Below are positions 50,774 to 59,147 of a DNA stretch of 64,000 nucleotides, piece after piece (position 1 is the first letter of the stretch; each line of letters opens with the position of its first letter). A program made the translations under genes and the position numbers. This DNA comes from Dyella sp. C11. Its GTDB lineage: Bacteria > Pseudomonadota > Gammaproteobacteria > Xanthomonadales > Rhodanobacteraceae. The stretch lies in NCBI RefSeq assembly GCF_003121485.1, contig NZ_QAVX01000001.1, forward strand, positions 248,001 to 312,000, read 5' to 3'. The notes beneath the pieces were generated by a model. That model was not told where the DNA came from. It did not search any database and worked only from the letters and a program-made list of their open reading frames with translations.

Positions 50774-51980
50774 GACCTGCCGTGGCGCGCCTGGTCACCT
50801 CGCCCCACACCCGCAGCAGGTTGCCACCCCACAACTTGGCAATGTCGTCATCGCTGAACCCGGCGCGCCGCAACGCCGCGGTGAGATTGCGCGTTTGCGT
50901 CGCGTCGTTCCAGCCTGCAAGGCCGCCACCACCATCGAAATCCGAAGCAATGCCAACGTGGTCGATGCCCGCCACCTGCACCATGTGCTTGATGTGCGCC
51001 ACATAGTCGTCCACGGTCGGTGGCGGAAGTGCCGCATCGATACGCTTCATGCCCTCGACATAAGCCGGCAGGTATTCGTGCTTCTCGCTGTCGAATTCCT
51101 TGTCGCCGGCCTGCTTGGCCACCTGTGTCTGCAAGGCCTTCTGGGCAAGGTCGCGCGCCGGGTCCAGCCGGATGAATTCCTGCACCGCCACGGCCTGGAT
51201 GACACCGCCCTTGGCGGCGATGGCGCGAAGCAGTTCATCGGAAAGATTGCGCGGATGCGCATCCAGCGCCCGCGACGACGAATGCGACGCGATCACCGGC
51301 GATGTCGACAAGGCAAGCACCTCGCGCACGCAGGCATCGGACGAATGCGAAACATCGACCATGATGCCCAGCTGGTTGGCACGCTTCACCACGCTGCGAC
51401 CGAACTCGGTGATACCGTATTCCGGTAGCGGTGTGTCACCCAATGACGCCTCGGGCGTCGAGCTGGTGCACAGGTCGTTGTTGCCCATATGGGCGAGGCC
51501 GACATAGCGCGCCCCGCGCTGGAAAGCCGTGTCCAGGTTTTTGATGTCGTGGCCCAGCGAATAGCCGTTCTCCACGCCAATCATGGCCGACAGCCTGCCC
51601 GCCGCCTTGTTGGCGCGGACATCATCCGGCGTGCGTGCGAGCCGAATGCGGTTGGGGTAGGTTTTCAACATCAGGTCGATGTCGTCGTATTTCTGTTTGG
51701 CTTGCGCCACGGCCTTGGCATAGCCGTCGGGCGTCAGCGGCCCCTGCTCCACGTAGACGATGAAGAACACCGCATCAAGGCCGCCGCGCTCCATCTTGCC
51801 CAGGTCCACTTGCAGTGGTGTCGGCTTGCCGACATCGAAGCGGGCTTCGCGCATGTACGCGAAGGGAATATCCACGTGCGTGTCGAGCGTGATCGGTGGA
51901 TCTTGTGGAGCCGCCACGGCGATGCCGCCGCATGACAGGGCCAGCGCGATGGCGCTGGCGATCAGGCCGAAAGTCTTCAT
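50763..51980 (-). CDS. Exported membrane dipeptidase (peptidase M19)
   Basis: 405 residues. A signal peptide (about 1-23) precedes the M19 barrel. Zinc ligands: His35 and Asp37 (TLDTHVDIPF), Glu in MIGVENGYSLGHD, His in VDVSHSSD, His in VIASHSSSRALDAH, and Asp in GIASDFDGGGG. M19 enzymes cleave dipeptides, often with a D-residue at the C-terminal side; bacterial ones act on L-Ala-D-Glu or L-Xaa-D-Xaa. In this operon it would finish stem-peptide digestion. The start overlaps the lysA stop (ATGA). Confidence 0.92.
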   Translation of the reverse strand: MKTFGLIASAIALALSCGGIAVAAPQDPPITLDTHVDIPFAYMREARFDVGKPTPLQVDLGKMERGGLDAVFFIVYVEQGPLTPDGYAKAVAQAKQKYDDIDLMLKTYPNRIRLARTPDDVRANKAAGRLSAMIGVENGYSLGHDIKNLDTAFQRGARYVGLAHMGNNDLCTSSTPEASLGDTPLPEYGITEFGRSVVKRANQLGIMVDVSHSSDACVREVLALSTSPVIASHSSSRALDAHPRNLSDELLRAIAAKGGVIQAVAVQEFIRLDPARDLAQKALQTQVAKQAGDKEFDSEKHEYLPAYVEGMKRIDAALPPPTVDDYVAHIKHMVQVAGIDHVGIASDFDGGGGLAGWNDATQTRNLTAALRRAGFSDDDIAKLWGGNLLRVWGEVTRRATAGHAG

Positions 51981-53242
51981 GCGGTCTCCCAGTGGTGGGC
52001 CGCCGTCTCGCCGGCGACCATGTCTTCGAAGCGCTGGCGCTGCCGCACCACGGCGTAGCGCCCCGCATCTACCAGCACTTCGGCAGCAAGCGGGCGCGAG
52101 TTGTAAGTGGACGCCATGGATGCACCGTAGGCACCGGCGGTACGAATCATCAGCAGGTCACCGCTGCTGCAGGCCGGCAGGGTGCGTGCGCGTGCGAAGG
52201 TGTCTCCTGTCTCGCAGACCGGACCCACGATGTCGTATGAAGTCATCGGACGCACTTCCCCCGTCACCGGCACGATGTCGTGCCATGCATCGTACAGGCT
52301 TGGCCGTGCCAGGTCGTTCATGGCGGCATCGAGCACCAGGAACTGGCGTTCGTCGCCGTGTTTGACACGGATGACGCGCGTCAACAACACACCGGCCTCA
52401 CCGACGAGATAACGGCCGGGCTCAAAGAGAAGCTGGCCTTCGAAGCCGGCCAACGCCTCGCGTACCACGGCGACATAATCCGCGGCGTGGACAGGTTGAT
52501 CGTGGCCTTCGCGGTAGCACACGCCCAGGCCGCCGCCGACATCGATGCTGGCGATGGGGTGGCCGCTCGCGGTGAGCTCTTTCCAGAACGCAGCCACGCG
52601 TTGAAAGGCTTCACGGAACGGGCCGAGTTCCAGGATCTGCGAGCCGATGTGCACGTGCAAGCCATCCAGCTCTACGTGATCCAGTTCGTGTCGGGCGGAA
52701 AACCACCGGCGCGCTTCATGGATGCTCACGCCAAACTTGTTCTCAGCCTTTCCGGTGGAGATCTTGGCGGGGGTGAAGGCGTCGACATCCGGGTTGATGC
52801 GCACCGAAGCCCGCGCCAGGACGCCGCGTTCCAGGGCGGCGCACTGCAAGGCCACCAGCTCGTCGTGGGATTCCACGTTGAAGCGGAGGATGCCGGCGTC
52901 GAGGGCTTCCGTCATCTCTGCGTCGGTCTTGCCCACGCCGGAGAACACGATGCGTTCGGCGGGTATCCCCGCCTGCAGGGCGCGTCGCAACTCGCCCACG
53001 GAAACAATGTCGGCGCCCACGCCTTGGGCGTTCATCAGCGACAGCACGCCGCGATTCGGATTGGCCTTGACGGCGAAGCAGATCAACGCGTTCATGCCGC
53101 CAAGGGCGCTTTGGAGCGAGGCGATTTGGGCGCGCATTGCGCTGGCCGAATAGACGTAGAGCGGCGTGCCCAGTCGCTCGGCGAGAGCGCGCAGGTCTAG
53201 GCCATCGAATGTGGCGTGCGGGGTATCGGGTTGCATCGTCAT
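51977..53242 (-). CDS. lysA: Diaminopimelate decarboxylase
   Basis: 421 residues, fold type III PLP enzyme. Schiff-base Lys59 (ICFAVKANPN), HIGSQI, GGGLG phosphate loop, EPGRYLVG, the catalytic Cys in GPVCETGD, and AYGASMASTYNSRP are in place. It converts meso-DAP to L-lysine. Xanthomonads commonly carry a bifunctional aspartokinase-DAP decarboxylase elsewhere, so this stand-alone copy, overlapping a dipeptidase gene by ATGA, may serve recycling of wall-derived mDAP. A terminator lies just upstream, so it needs its own promoter or read-through. Confidence 0.93.
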   Translation of the reverse strand: MTMQPDTPHATFDGLDLRALAERLGTPLYVYSASAMRAQIASLQSALGGMNALICFAVKANPNRGVLSLMNAQGVGADIVSVGELRRALQAGIPAERIVFSGVGKTDAEMTEALDAGILRFNVESHDELVALQCAALERGVLARASVRINPDVDAFTPAKISTGKAENKFGVSIHEARRWFSARHELDHVELDGLHVHIGSQILELGPFREAFQRVAAFWKELTASGHPIASIDVGGGLGVCYREGHDQPVHAADYVAVVREALAGFEGQLLFEPGRYLVGEAGVLLTRVIRVKHGDERQFLVLDAAMNDLARPSLYDAWHDIVPVTGEVRPMTSYDIVGPVCETGDTFARARTLPACSSGDLLMIRTAGAYGASMASTYNSRPLAAEVLVDAGRYAVVRQRQRFEDMVAGETAAHHWETA

Positions 53243-53256
53243 GTTGCCTTGTCACC

Positions 53257-53289
53257 AAAAAAGACAGCGGCCTGCAACACGCAGGCCGC
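53257..53289 (-). terminator. Minus-strand terminator between TonB receptor and lysA
   Basis: Read leftward: GCGGCCTG-CGTGTTG-CAGGCCGC followed by TGTCTTTTTT. It closes the receptor transcript 20 bp after its stop and limits read-through into lysA. Confidence 0.85.
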
Positions 53290-53308
53290 CGGGGTGGGGA
53301 GCGCCCAA

Positions 53309-56300
53309 TCAGAAGTCCACGGACACCGTCAGCTGCGCGTAGCGCGGCTGCTGGAACAACAGGGGTTGCTTGAACGTCGAGCTGGTGCTGTTGGAAATGG
53401 TGGTCTGCAGGTCCTGGTCCACCTGGATGGTGCGCTGCTCGTTGAGCAGGTTGTACACGGCGAACTTCACACGCAGCTGGCCGATGTCGGCGAGCTGGCG
53501 CAGGTAGGTGATGCTGGCGCCCAGGTTGTAGGTCCACGGCGTGCGGCCATACTTGCCGCGCGGCGAGGCTTCGTACACGCGATCTTCCGAACGTTCCGCA
53601 TCGCAGTTGGCTACGCAGATGAAGTAGCTGTGATACGCCGTGTCGTCGTAAGGGTTGCCCACGCCGAAGCCGGTGATCGGGCCGCCCGAGGCAATGTTCG
53701 CGTCACCCGCGATCTGCCAGTGTGGCGTGATGGCATAAGTGCCGCGCAGCTTGATCTGGTGACGTCGGTCGTTCGGCAGATAGCCGTCGCCGCCCAGGTT
53801 TACCCACGGGTTGTCCCAGTTCTCCGTGCGGCCGGTGTCGTCGAAGTTGGTGTCGGAGTTCACCGGGCCTTCGGCGTTGCCGCGGTTCCACGACAGCACG
53901 TACGACGCGTTGAACGACCACTTGTCGTCCCATGCGCGGTCGAGCTGGAATTCCATCGACGTGTAGGTGCGCTTGGGCTTCACCCAACCACGCTGGCCGA
54001 GATAGTTGCCGTCGGCGTCGTACATCGCCCAGCCCTGCTTGGACGTGTCGATGGTCACCCAGCCGTCGGCCTTGCCATCGCAGTTGGTGTCGGCCCACAC
54101 CGTGTTCTTCTTGCCGGGATTGCCCATCACCCAGCCGATATAGCCATCGCCACCGCATTGCGGCGTGGCGCTGATCTCCATGTCGTCGATGGCGTTGTGC
54201 AGCTTGCGGTACGTGCCAGTGACGCCCCACGACCACTTGTCGTTGAGCATCTGCTGGAAGCCGAGGATCAGCTCGTCCTGGTAGACCTGCTGCATGTCCT
54301 TGTTCACTTCCGAGCGAAGGTCACCCACGGTGCCGTTGCCCTGGGACGTATCTACGCCGCCCAGCTGCGGGCCGAGGATGGGCACGGCGTACTTGTTGCC
54401 GTTGGCGTCGGTGAGCGTCTGCCACCCGCCGAATGCGTAGTAGGTGCGCTCATCCAGCAGGCCGCCCGCCTGCTTGATGCTGATGACGTTGGCGACGGGC
54501 AGGTAGTAGCGACCCAGGTTGCCGAAGAGCTTGGTGGTGCCGTCGCCCTTCATGTCCCACGAGAAGCCGAAGCGCGGCGCCCACATGTTGTTCATCTTGA
54601 TGTAGTCGCGGCCTGCGGCATCCATGTTGTCGAAGCCATCGCGACGGATGCCGGCATTCAGCAGCAGGTTGGGTGTGACCTGCCAGTTGTCTTCCAGGTA
54701 GAACGCGTTGTTGGTGGTGTCGAAATTACCCGCGACTTCATAACGGCGTGCACGCACGTAGCCGTTGTAGCCCGGTGGAATCACGCCGCCGCCGGCAGGG
54801 TTGGGAATGGTGGAGCCGGGCGTGGACGCGTAGACGTTGTAGTAGATGGCGCCCGGGCCGGGATAGTGGCGGGCATAGAGCGAGTCGTCGTCTTCGTGGT
54901 CGTAGCCGAAGCGCAGCAGGTGGTCTTCCAGCTTCCACTCGAAGTCGACGCGGCCTTCCTTGCGCTTGTCGTTGAGTTTTTCCACCGCGGTGTTGGTGGT
55001 GCAGCCCAGCGGCACGCCGGGCTTGGGCACGGCGTTTTCCGCAGCGACGTGGTTGCATTCCAGGTCGGACAGCGCGCGGTTGTACGACTCCTGGCGATTC
55101 TCGCCGTACAGCACCTTCATCGACAGGTTGTCGGTAAGGTAGTTGGTGTACGTCAGCGACCAGTTCTTGCCGCCGGTATCGGTGTAGATGGTGTCGGTCT
55201 TGGCGCCGATGGTGTGCGTGTCGTAGTCGTAGTTGTAGACCCGGCCCACGTTGGAGCTCTGATCGGAGAACGCCATCAGCGAGAGCAGGTTGCTGTCGTT
55301 GATGTGCCAGTCGATGGTGGTGCCCCAGAAGCCGGGACTGGCGCTGTTGCTGGTAAGGGTGGTGCCTTCGTTGTTCGTGTTGCGCGGGTTGTCGCCGCGC
55401 TGTTCGAACATGGCGAAGATGAAGAGCTTGTCCTTCACGATGGGGCCGGACGCCCAGAGGTTCGTCTTCATCAGCGAATCGCGATCTTCGCTCGCCGTCA
55501 GGTAACGGTTGCCGTTGGCGTCGTAGCGGTCTTCCGCCTGTGCATGCCAGGCGCCCGGTTCCATGGTCATTTCCACGCCGGCGTGGAACTCGTTGGAGCC
55601 CGAACGTGCCACGGCGTTGATGACGCCGCCCGTGGTGCGACCGAATTCCACGGAGTAGCCTCCCGTCTTCACCTGGAATTCCTGGTAGAAGTTGAAGGGT
55701 GCCTCGGAATAGCCGTTGCGGTTGTAGAAGTCGGTGACGTTGAGGCCGTTCACGTAGATGGCGTTCTCCGCCACGGACGAACCGCCGAACGACAGGCCGC
55801 CGAAGTTGGATGAACCTTTCACCACGCCCGGCGCCAATTGCGCGACCGCGGCCAGGTTCTGTTCCACCGGCAGGCGACGCAGTTCCTCGCGTGAAATGTT
55901 GACCGCCGATTCCGTGGACGTGACATCCACCGCCGTGATGATCGACGTGCCGGTGACGTTCACTGCAGAAAGATTCGTGGCGTTGGCCGTGCCAAGATTC
56001 ACCGTGGTCGCGTTGCCCAGTGTCACGGTGACCGATGTCGGTTGCGTCAGCGTCTTGCCGTCCTTCGCCACGGACAACGTGTAGTCGCCGATGGGCAGGA
56101 AGGGAATGCGGTAGTTGCCCTTGTCATCGGCGGTAACCGAGCGACTGAAGCCGGTTTGCGCGTTGCTGATGGTGACGACGGCGCCGGCATCCGTGTGACC
56201 CACCACGGTGCCGTCGTTGTTGCCTGCATGGGCGGCTGGCATCCCCATCGAAGCCAAGCCCATGCCCAGCGCCATGCACAGCATGGTCCTGCGAAAAGTA

Positions 56301-56311
56301 CGACTGACCAT
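53309..56311 (-). CDS. Oar-like TonB-dependent receptor with carboxypeptidase-regulatory domain
   Basis: 1000 residues. A signal peptide (about 1-29) precedes a carboxypeptidase-regulatory-like beta sandwich (about 33-112, GAVVTISNAQTGFSRSVTADDKGNYRIPFLPIGDYTL), a TonB-box-like SAVNVTGTSI, a plug (EELRRLPVEQNLAAVAQLAPGVVKGSSNFGGLSFGGSSVAENAIYVNGLNVTDFYNRNG) and an outer-membrane barrel ending ...AQLTVSVDF. Oar-type receptors import or export peptides and proteins. Just 42 bp separate it from the transglutaminase-like gene upstream. Context suggests peptide or muropeptide uptake; that is inference. Confidence 0.92.
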   Translation of the reverse strand: MVSRTFRRTMLCMALGMGLASMGMPAAHAGNNDGTVVGHTDAGAVVTISNAQTGFSRSVTADDKGNYRIPFLPIGDYTLSVAKDGKTLTQPTSVTVTLGNATTVNLGTANATNLSAVNVTGTSIITAVDVTSTESAVNISREELRRLPVEQNLAAVAQLAPGVVKGSSNFGGLSFGGSSVAENAIYVNGLNVTDFYNRNGYSEAPFNFYQEFQVKTGGYSVEFGRTTGGVINAVARSGSNEFHAGVEMTMEPGAWHAQAEDRYDANGNRYLTASEDRDSLMKTNLWASGPIVKDKLFIFAMFEQRGDNPRNTNNEGTTLTSNSASPGFWGTTIDWHINDSNLLSLMAFSDQSSNVGRVYNYDYDTHTIGAKTDTIYTDTGGKNWSLTYTNYLTDNLSMKVLYGENRQESYNRALSDLECNHVAAENAVPKPGVPLGCTTNTAVEKLNDKRKEGRVDFEWKLEDHLLRFGYDHEDDDSLYARHYPGPGAIYYNVYASTPGSTIPNPAGGGVIPPGYNGYVRARRYEVAGNFDTTNNAFYLEDNWQVTPNLLLNAGIRRDGFDNMDAAGRDYIKMNNMWAPRFGFSWDMKGDGTTKLFGNLGRYYLPVANVISIKQAGGLLDERTYYAFGGWQTLTDANGNKYAVPILGPQLGGVDTSQGNGTVGDLRSEVNKDMQQVYQDELILGFQQMLNDKWSWGVTGTYRKLHNAIDDMEISATPQCGGDGYIGWVMGNPGKKNTVWADTNCDGKADGWVTIDTSKQGWAMYDADGNYLGQRGWVKPKRTYTSMEFQLDRAWDDKWSFNASYVLSWNRGNAEGPVNSDTNFDDTGRTENWDNPWVNLGGDGYLPNDRRHQIKLRGTYAITPHWQIAGDANIASGGPITGFGVGNPYDDTAYHSYFICVANCDAERSEDRVYEASPRGKYGRTPWTYNLGASITYLRQLADIGQLRVKFAVYNLLNEQRTIQVDQDLQTTISNSTSSTFKQPLLFQQPRYAQLTVSVDF

Positions 56312-56353
56312 TTCCCCGTCTCCCCCGGTTCTGTCGTCGTTGATGTGAGCCGC

Positions 56354-57850
56354 TTACCCGCCGGTGCGCTCAGGCACGGGCAAGAGCTGCCATGTGAAGT
56401 CGTAGTCCCATTGATCGAAATACAAATTGCCGCCGCGCCACTCCAGTTCACCGCGCTGCGAATCCACCGTTTCGGAGCGGAAGAACTGCTTGGCCGGCAC
56501 GAAGGGCTGGCTGAAATCGCTGTTGAAGACGATGCGATAGGCGTCGAGTCCGCCCAGGTAAAACCATTGCAGTGCCGCGTCGTCGTTCTTCGACGGATGC
56601 AATTGACCGAAGGTCACATCCATCGGCACCCAGCCGTAGGGCGCGAGATACAGCTGGCCCCAGTCGTGAATGTTGTTGTAGGTGCCGTCCGAGAAGATCC
56701 AGCCCGATTGCCAGCGCGCGGGGATGCCGTTGAGGCGCAGCAGCGCGATCAGCAGCATGGTCTGTTCGCCGCAATCGCCGTGCCCGGCATGCAGCGTGTA
56801 ATCGCTCAGGTTGCTGATGGTGGAGTACTCGCGCGCACCCGCCCACGGAATCTGGTCCACCGCGGCAAACAGCTTCTGCGCGATGCGATACGGGTTGGTT
56901 TCGTTGCCGACAACGTTGCGCGAATACGCGCGAAGGTCATCGGTGAACACGATGTGCGGCGCACGCTCGGCCACATACGGTGCAAGATCCGGCGTGATCT
57001 TCGTAGCCACGACTTTCGAGGCGTCGATATCGTGGTACTGCGCGTGGATGGTCAGCTCGTAGGTGACGGCGAACGTCGTGGGCTTGCCCGCTTCGGCTTT
57101 TCGTTCGAGATAAGCCGTGCGCTGCAAGGTTGATGCAGGCGCGACGCGTGCGCCCGCCGGCTTGCTGTCGACCAGGCGCACGCCTTCCTGCTGTCCCGGC
57201 AGTTCGCGAGGGAAGGGCAGCCATGCGCGAATGGTTTCGCCCGCTGGCACGGCATCGGCGTTGACGGTGACCGTTTCGGTGACGCGAACGTGGTTGGGCG
57301 TGACACTGCCTTGCCCCGTGGCGAGTGCTTCGCGTCGCGCATCGCGGTGATGATCGTTGAGCGACTCCATGGGATCGTCACTCGATGCGGCAGGATGCGT
57401 GCGTTGCGCTGCCGCTTCCTTGCTGAGCAGGAACAGGTTGCCCGGCGCGCGCTTGAAGTAGAGCGTGCGCCCGTCGATCACCATGTGTTCGATCAGGCCC
57501 TGTTGATCCCAGCGTTCGAATTCGGCATCGGTGACGCCGGGGGCCTGCTTGCGGATGCGCGCCTTCGCGGCATCGGCATCGAGGGTGAAATCCAGCAGCA
57601 TGCGTCGCATGCGTTCGCGCTGGAACAACAGTGCATCGCGCGACGCGGACGTTACGCCGGGTTGGGATAGCGCCTGCGTGATGCTGGCGTCGGCGTCCTT
57701 GAATTGCCCCGCATCGACGAGAGCGATGGCATGCTGCACGGGGGAGGTATCGGCGACGGCCGTGCCGGTCGCAAGCAGGCAGGCGAACGCCAGCGCATGC
57801 GGCAAGGCGCGTCCGCGTCGCAAGGATGAGAGGGGTCGAACCGTCTGCAC
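56354..57850 (-). CDS. Exported transglutaminase-like cysteine protease
   Basis: About 498 residues. A signal peptide (to about residue 34) precedes a helical/beta N-terminal region and a transglutaminase-core domain with the catalytic triad Cys360 (HGDCGEQTML), His395 (NNIHDWGQLYL) and Asp411 (WVPMDVTFG). Such proteins are usually periplasmic peptidases or amidases, not true cross-linkers. The GTG at 57850 is chosen because GGGGAAG lies six bases before it and the signal then starts normally; an ATG at 57901 is possible. It shares a transcript with the TonB receptor downstream and is divergent from the DUF819 permease. Confidence 0.83.
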   Translation of the reverse strand: MQTVRPLSSLRRGRALPHALAFACLLATGTAVADTSPVQHAIALVDAGQFKDADASITQALSQPGVTSASRDALLFQRERMRRMLLDFTLDADAAKARIRKQAPGVTDAEFERWDQQGLIEHMVIDGRTLYFKRAPGNLFLLSKEAAAQRTHPAASSDDPMESLNDHHRDARREALATGQGSVTPNHVRVTETVTVNADAVPAGETIRAWLPFPRELPGQQEGVRLVDSKPAGARVAPASTLQRTAYLERKAEAGKPTTFAVTYELTIHAQYHDIDASKVVATKITPDLAPYVAERAPHIVFTDDLRAYSRNVVGNETNPYRIAQKLFAAVDQIPWAGAREYSTISNLSDYTLHAGHGDCGEQTMLLIALLRLNGIPARWQSGWIFSDGTYNNIHDWGQLYLAPYGWVPMDVTFGQLHPSKNDDAALQWFYLGGLDAYRIVFNSDFSQPFVPAKQFFRSETVDSQRGELEWRGGNLYFDQWDYDFTWQLLPVPERTGG

Positions 57851-57933
57851 CTGCCACTTCCCCGTAAGAAAAAGCGAAGGCGTTGTGTAGCACGCTTGCA
57901 ATCGACGGTCAATAATTTATGCTTCTAACGAAA

Positions 57934-57962
57934 TTCGTCTGAATTAGATATTCCAAGACGAA
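57934..57962. promoter_or_regulatory. Inverted repeat in the divergent control region, candidate operator
   Basis: TTCGTCT (57934-57940) and AGACGAA (57956-57962) form a perfect inverted repeat with 15 bases between; CGAAATTCG (57929-57937) overlaps its left half. It lies in the 137-bp gap between the leftward transglutaminase gene and the rightward DUF819 operon, in locally AT-rich DNA (AATAATTTAT just to the left). A MurR/RpiR regulator encoded in the rightward operon is the natural candidate to bind it. Confidence 0.5.
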
Positions 57963-57987
57963 TGCGAACGGGAGTCAGAGGGGACGC

Positions 57988-59139
57988 ATGATCCACACGG
58001 CCTGGCCTTATCTCGCTGTCATGTTGCTGGCAGCGGGCCTGTTTCCCGCCCTTGAGCGGCGCTTCAAATGGCGGTTTTTCGAGGTATTGCCGCCCATCGT
58101 GCTCACTTACCTGTTGGTGACGGCGCTGGCCGTGGCCGGCCTGTGGCAGGTGAACGAGGAGATCCGCGCCACGCAGTCCATGTTGATCGAGCACATGGTG
58201 CCGGCGCTGCTGTTCCTGCTGATGATCAATTGCGATCTGCGCGCCATCTACCGGCTGGGACCGCGCGTACTTGCGGTGTTCTTCGTCACGGTGGTCTGCC
58301 TGTTCGTGGCTTTCATCGCCACGTTCCTGATGTTCCGGCACTGGCTGCCCGGCAAATCGTGGCAACCGCTGGCGGCGCTGTCGGGCAGCTGGATCGGCGG
58401 CACCGCCAACATGGTGGCCGTGAAGCAGGCCATCGGCATGCCCGACCGCCTGCTCGCGTTCTCCCTGCTCACCGATGCGCTCTGCTACTCGATGTGGGTG
58501 GTCGTGCTGTTTGGCCTGGGTCGCGTCGCCACGCAGTTCAATCGCTGGACGCGTGCCACCTCCAGCGCTGACATGGTGGTGGAAGAAACCCGCAGTCACG
58601 GACCGACCACGCCGGAGAACGTGCTGCTGTGGCTGGGCATGGCACTGATGACGGCCGCCTTCTCCGCCTGGCTGGCCGCGCGACTGCCGGTATCGGACAT
58701 GATCTCGCCCACCACGTGGACCATCATGCTGGCCACCGGGTTCGGCCTGGTTGCCGCGCACACGCCACTGGCGCGCTTCGCGGGTGCCAACACCATTTCC
58801 AGCGCCATGCTGATCAGCGTGGTGGCCATTCTCGCTTCACAGAGCAATTTCGAGGGCATCGCCTCGGCGCCGCTGTACATCGGCTGCGGCCTTTGCATCA
58901 TCGCCATCCATGCCGTACTGCTGGCGCTGGCAGCGCGCGTGTTCCACTTCGACCTTTACCTGTGCGGCATTTCCTCGCTCGCCTGCGTGGGCGGCGTGGC
59001 GGCTACGCCGATACTCGCCGCCAGCTATTCCCGCTCGCTGGTGCCGGTAGGCATCCTGCTGGCGTTGCTCGGCTATATCCTCGGCACCGGGTTCGGTTTG
59101 CTGGTGGCGTCGGTGATGTCGTCGCTGGCCATTTCGTAG
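57988..59139 (+). CDS. DUF819 family membrane permease (YjcL-like)
   Basis: 383 residues with about eleven or twelve hydrophobic segments. Conserved family features: the LIEHMVPALLFLLMINCDLR turn after helix 3, SGSWIGGTANMVAVKQA, and the C-terminal SLACVGGVAATPILAASY. DUF819 members resemble secondary carriers but have no established substrate. It is the first gene of an operon with an NlpC/P60 endopeptidase (8-bp gap) and an L-Ala-D/L-Glu epimerase, which makes import of the L-Ala-D-Glu dipeptide or a related wall peptide a reasonable guess. Confidence 0.85.
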   Translation: MIHTAWPYLAVMLLAAGLFPALERRFKWRFFEVLPPIVLTYLLVTALAVAGLWQVNEEIRATQSMLIEHMVPALLFLLMINCDLRAIYRLGPRVLAVFFVTVVCLFVAFIATFLMFRHWLPGKSWQPLAALSGSWIGGTANMVAVKQAIGMPDRLLAFSLLTDALCYSMWVVVLFGLGRVATQFNRWTRATSSADMVVEETRSHGPTTPENVLLWLGMALMTAAFSAWLAARLPVSDMISPTTWTIMLATGFGLVAAHTPLARFAGANTISSAMLISVVAILASQSNFEGIASAPLYIGCGLCIIAIHAVLLALAARVFHFDLYLCGISSLACVGGVAATPILAASYSRSLVPVGILLALLGYILGTGFGLLVASVMSSLAIS

Positions 59140-59147
59140 GAATCATC

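Noticed and set aside
53216-55813. An 865-codon open frame on the plus strand
   Set aside because: It lies exactly opposite the TonB receptor gene and has a Val/Ala/Gly/His-rich, low-complexity translation with no domain. It is a codon-bias shadow.
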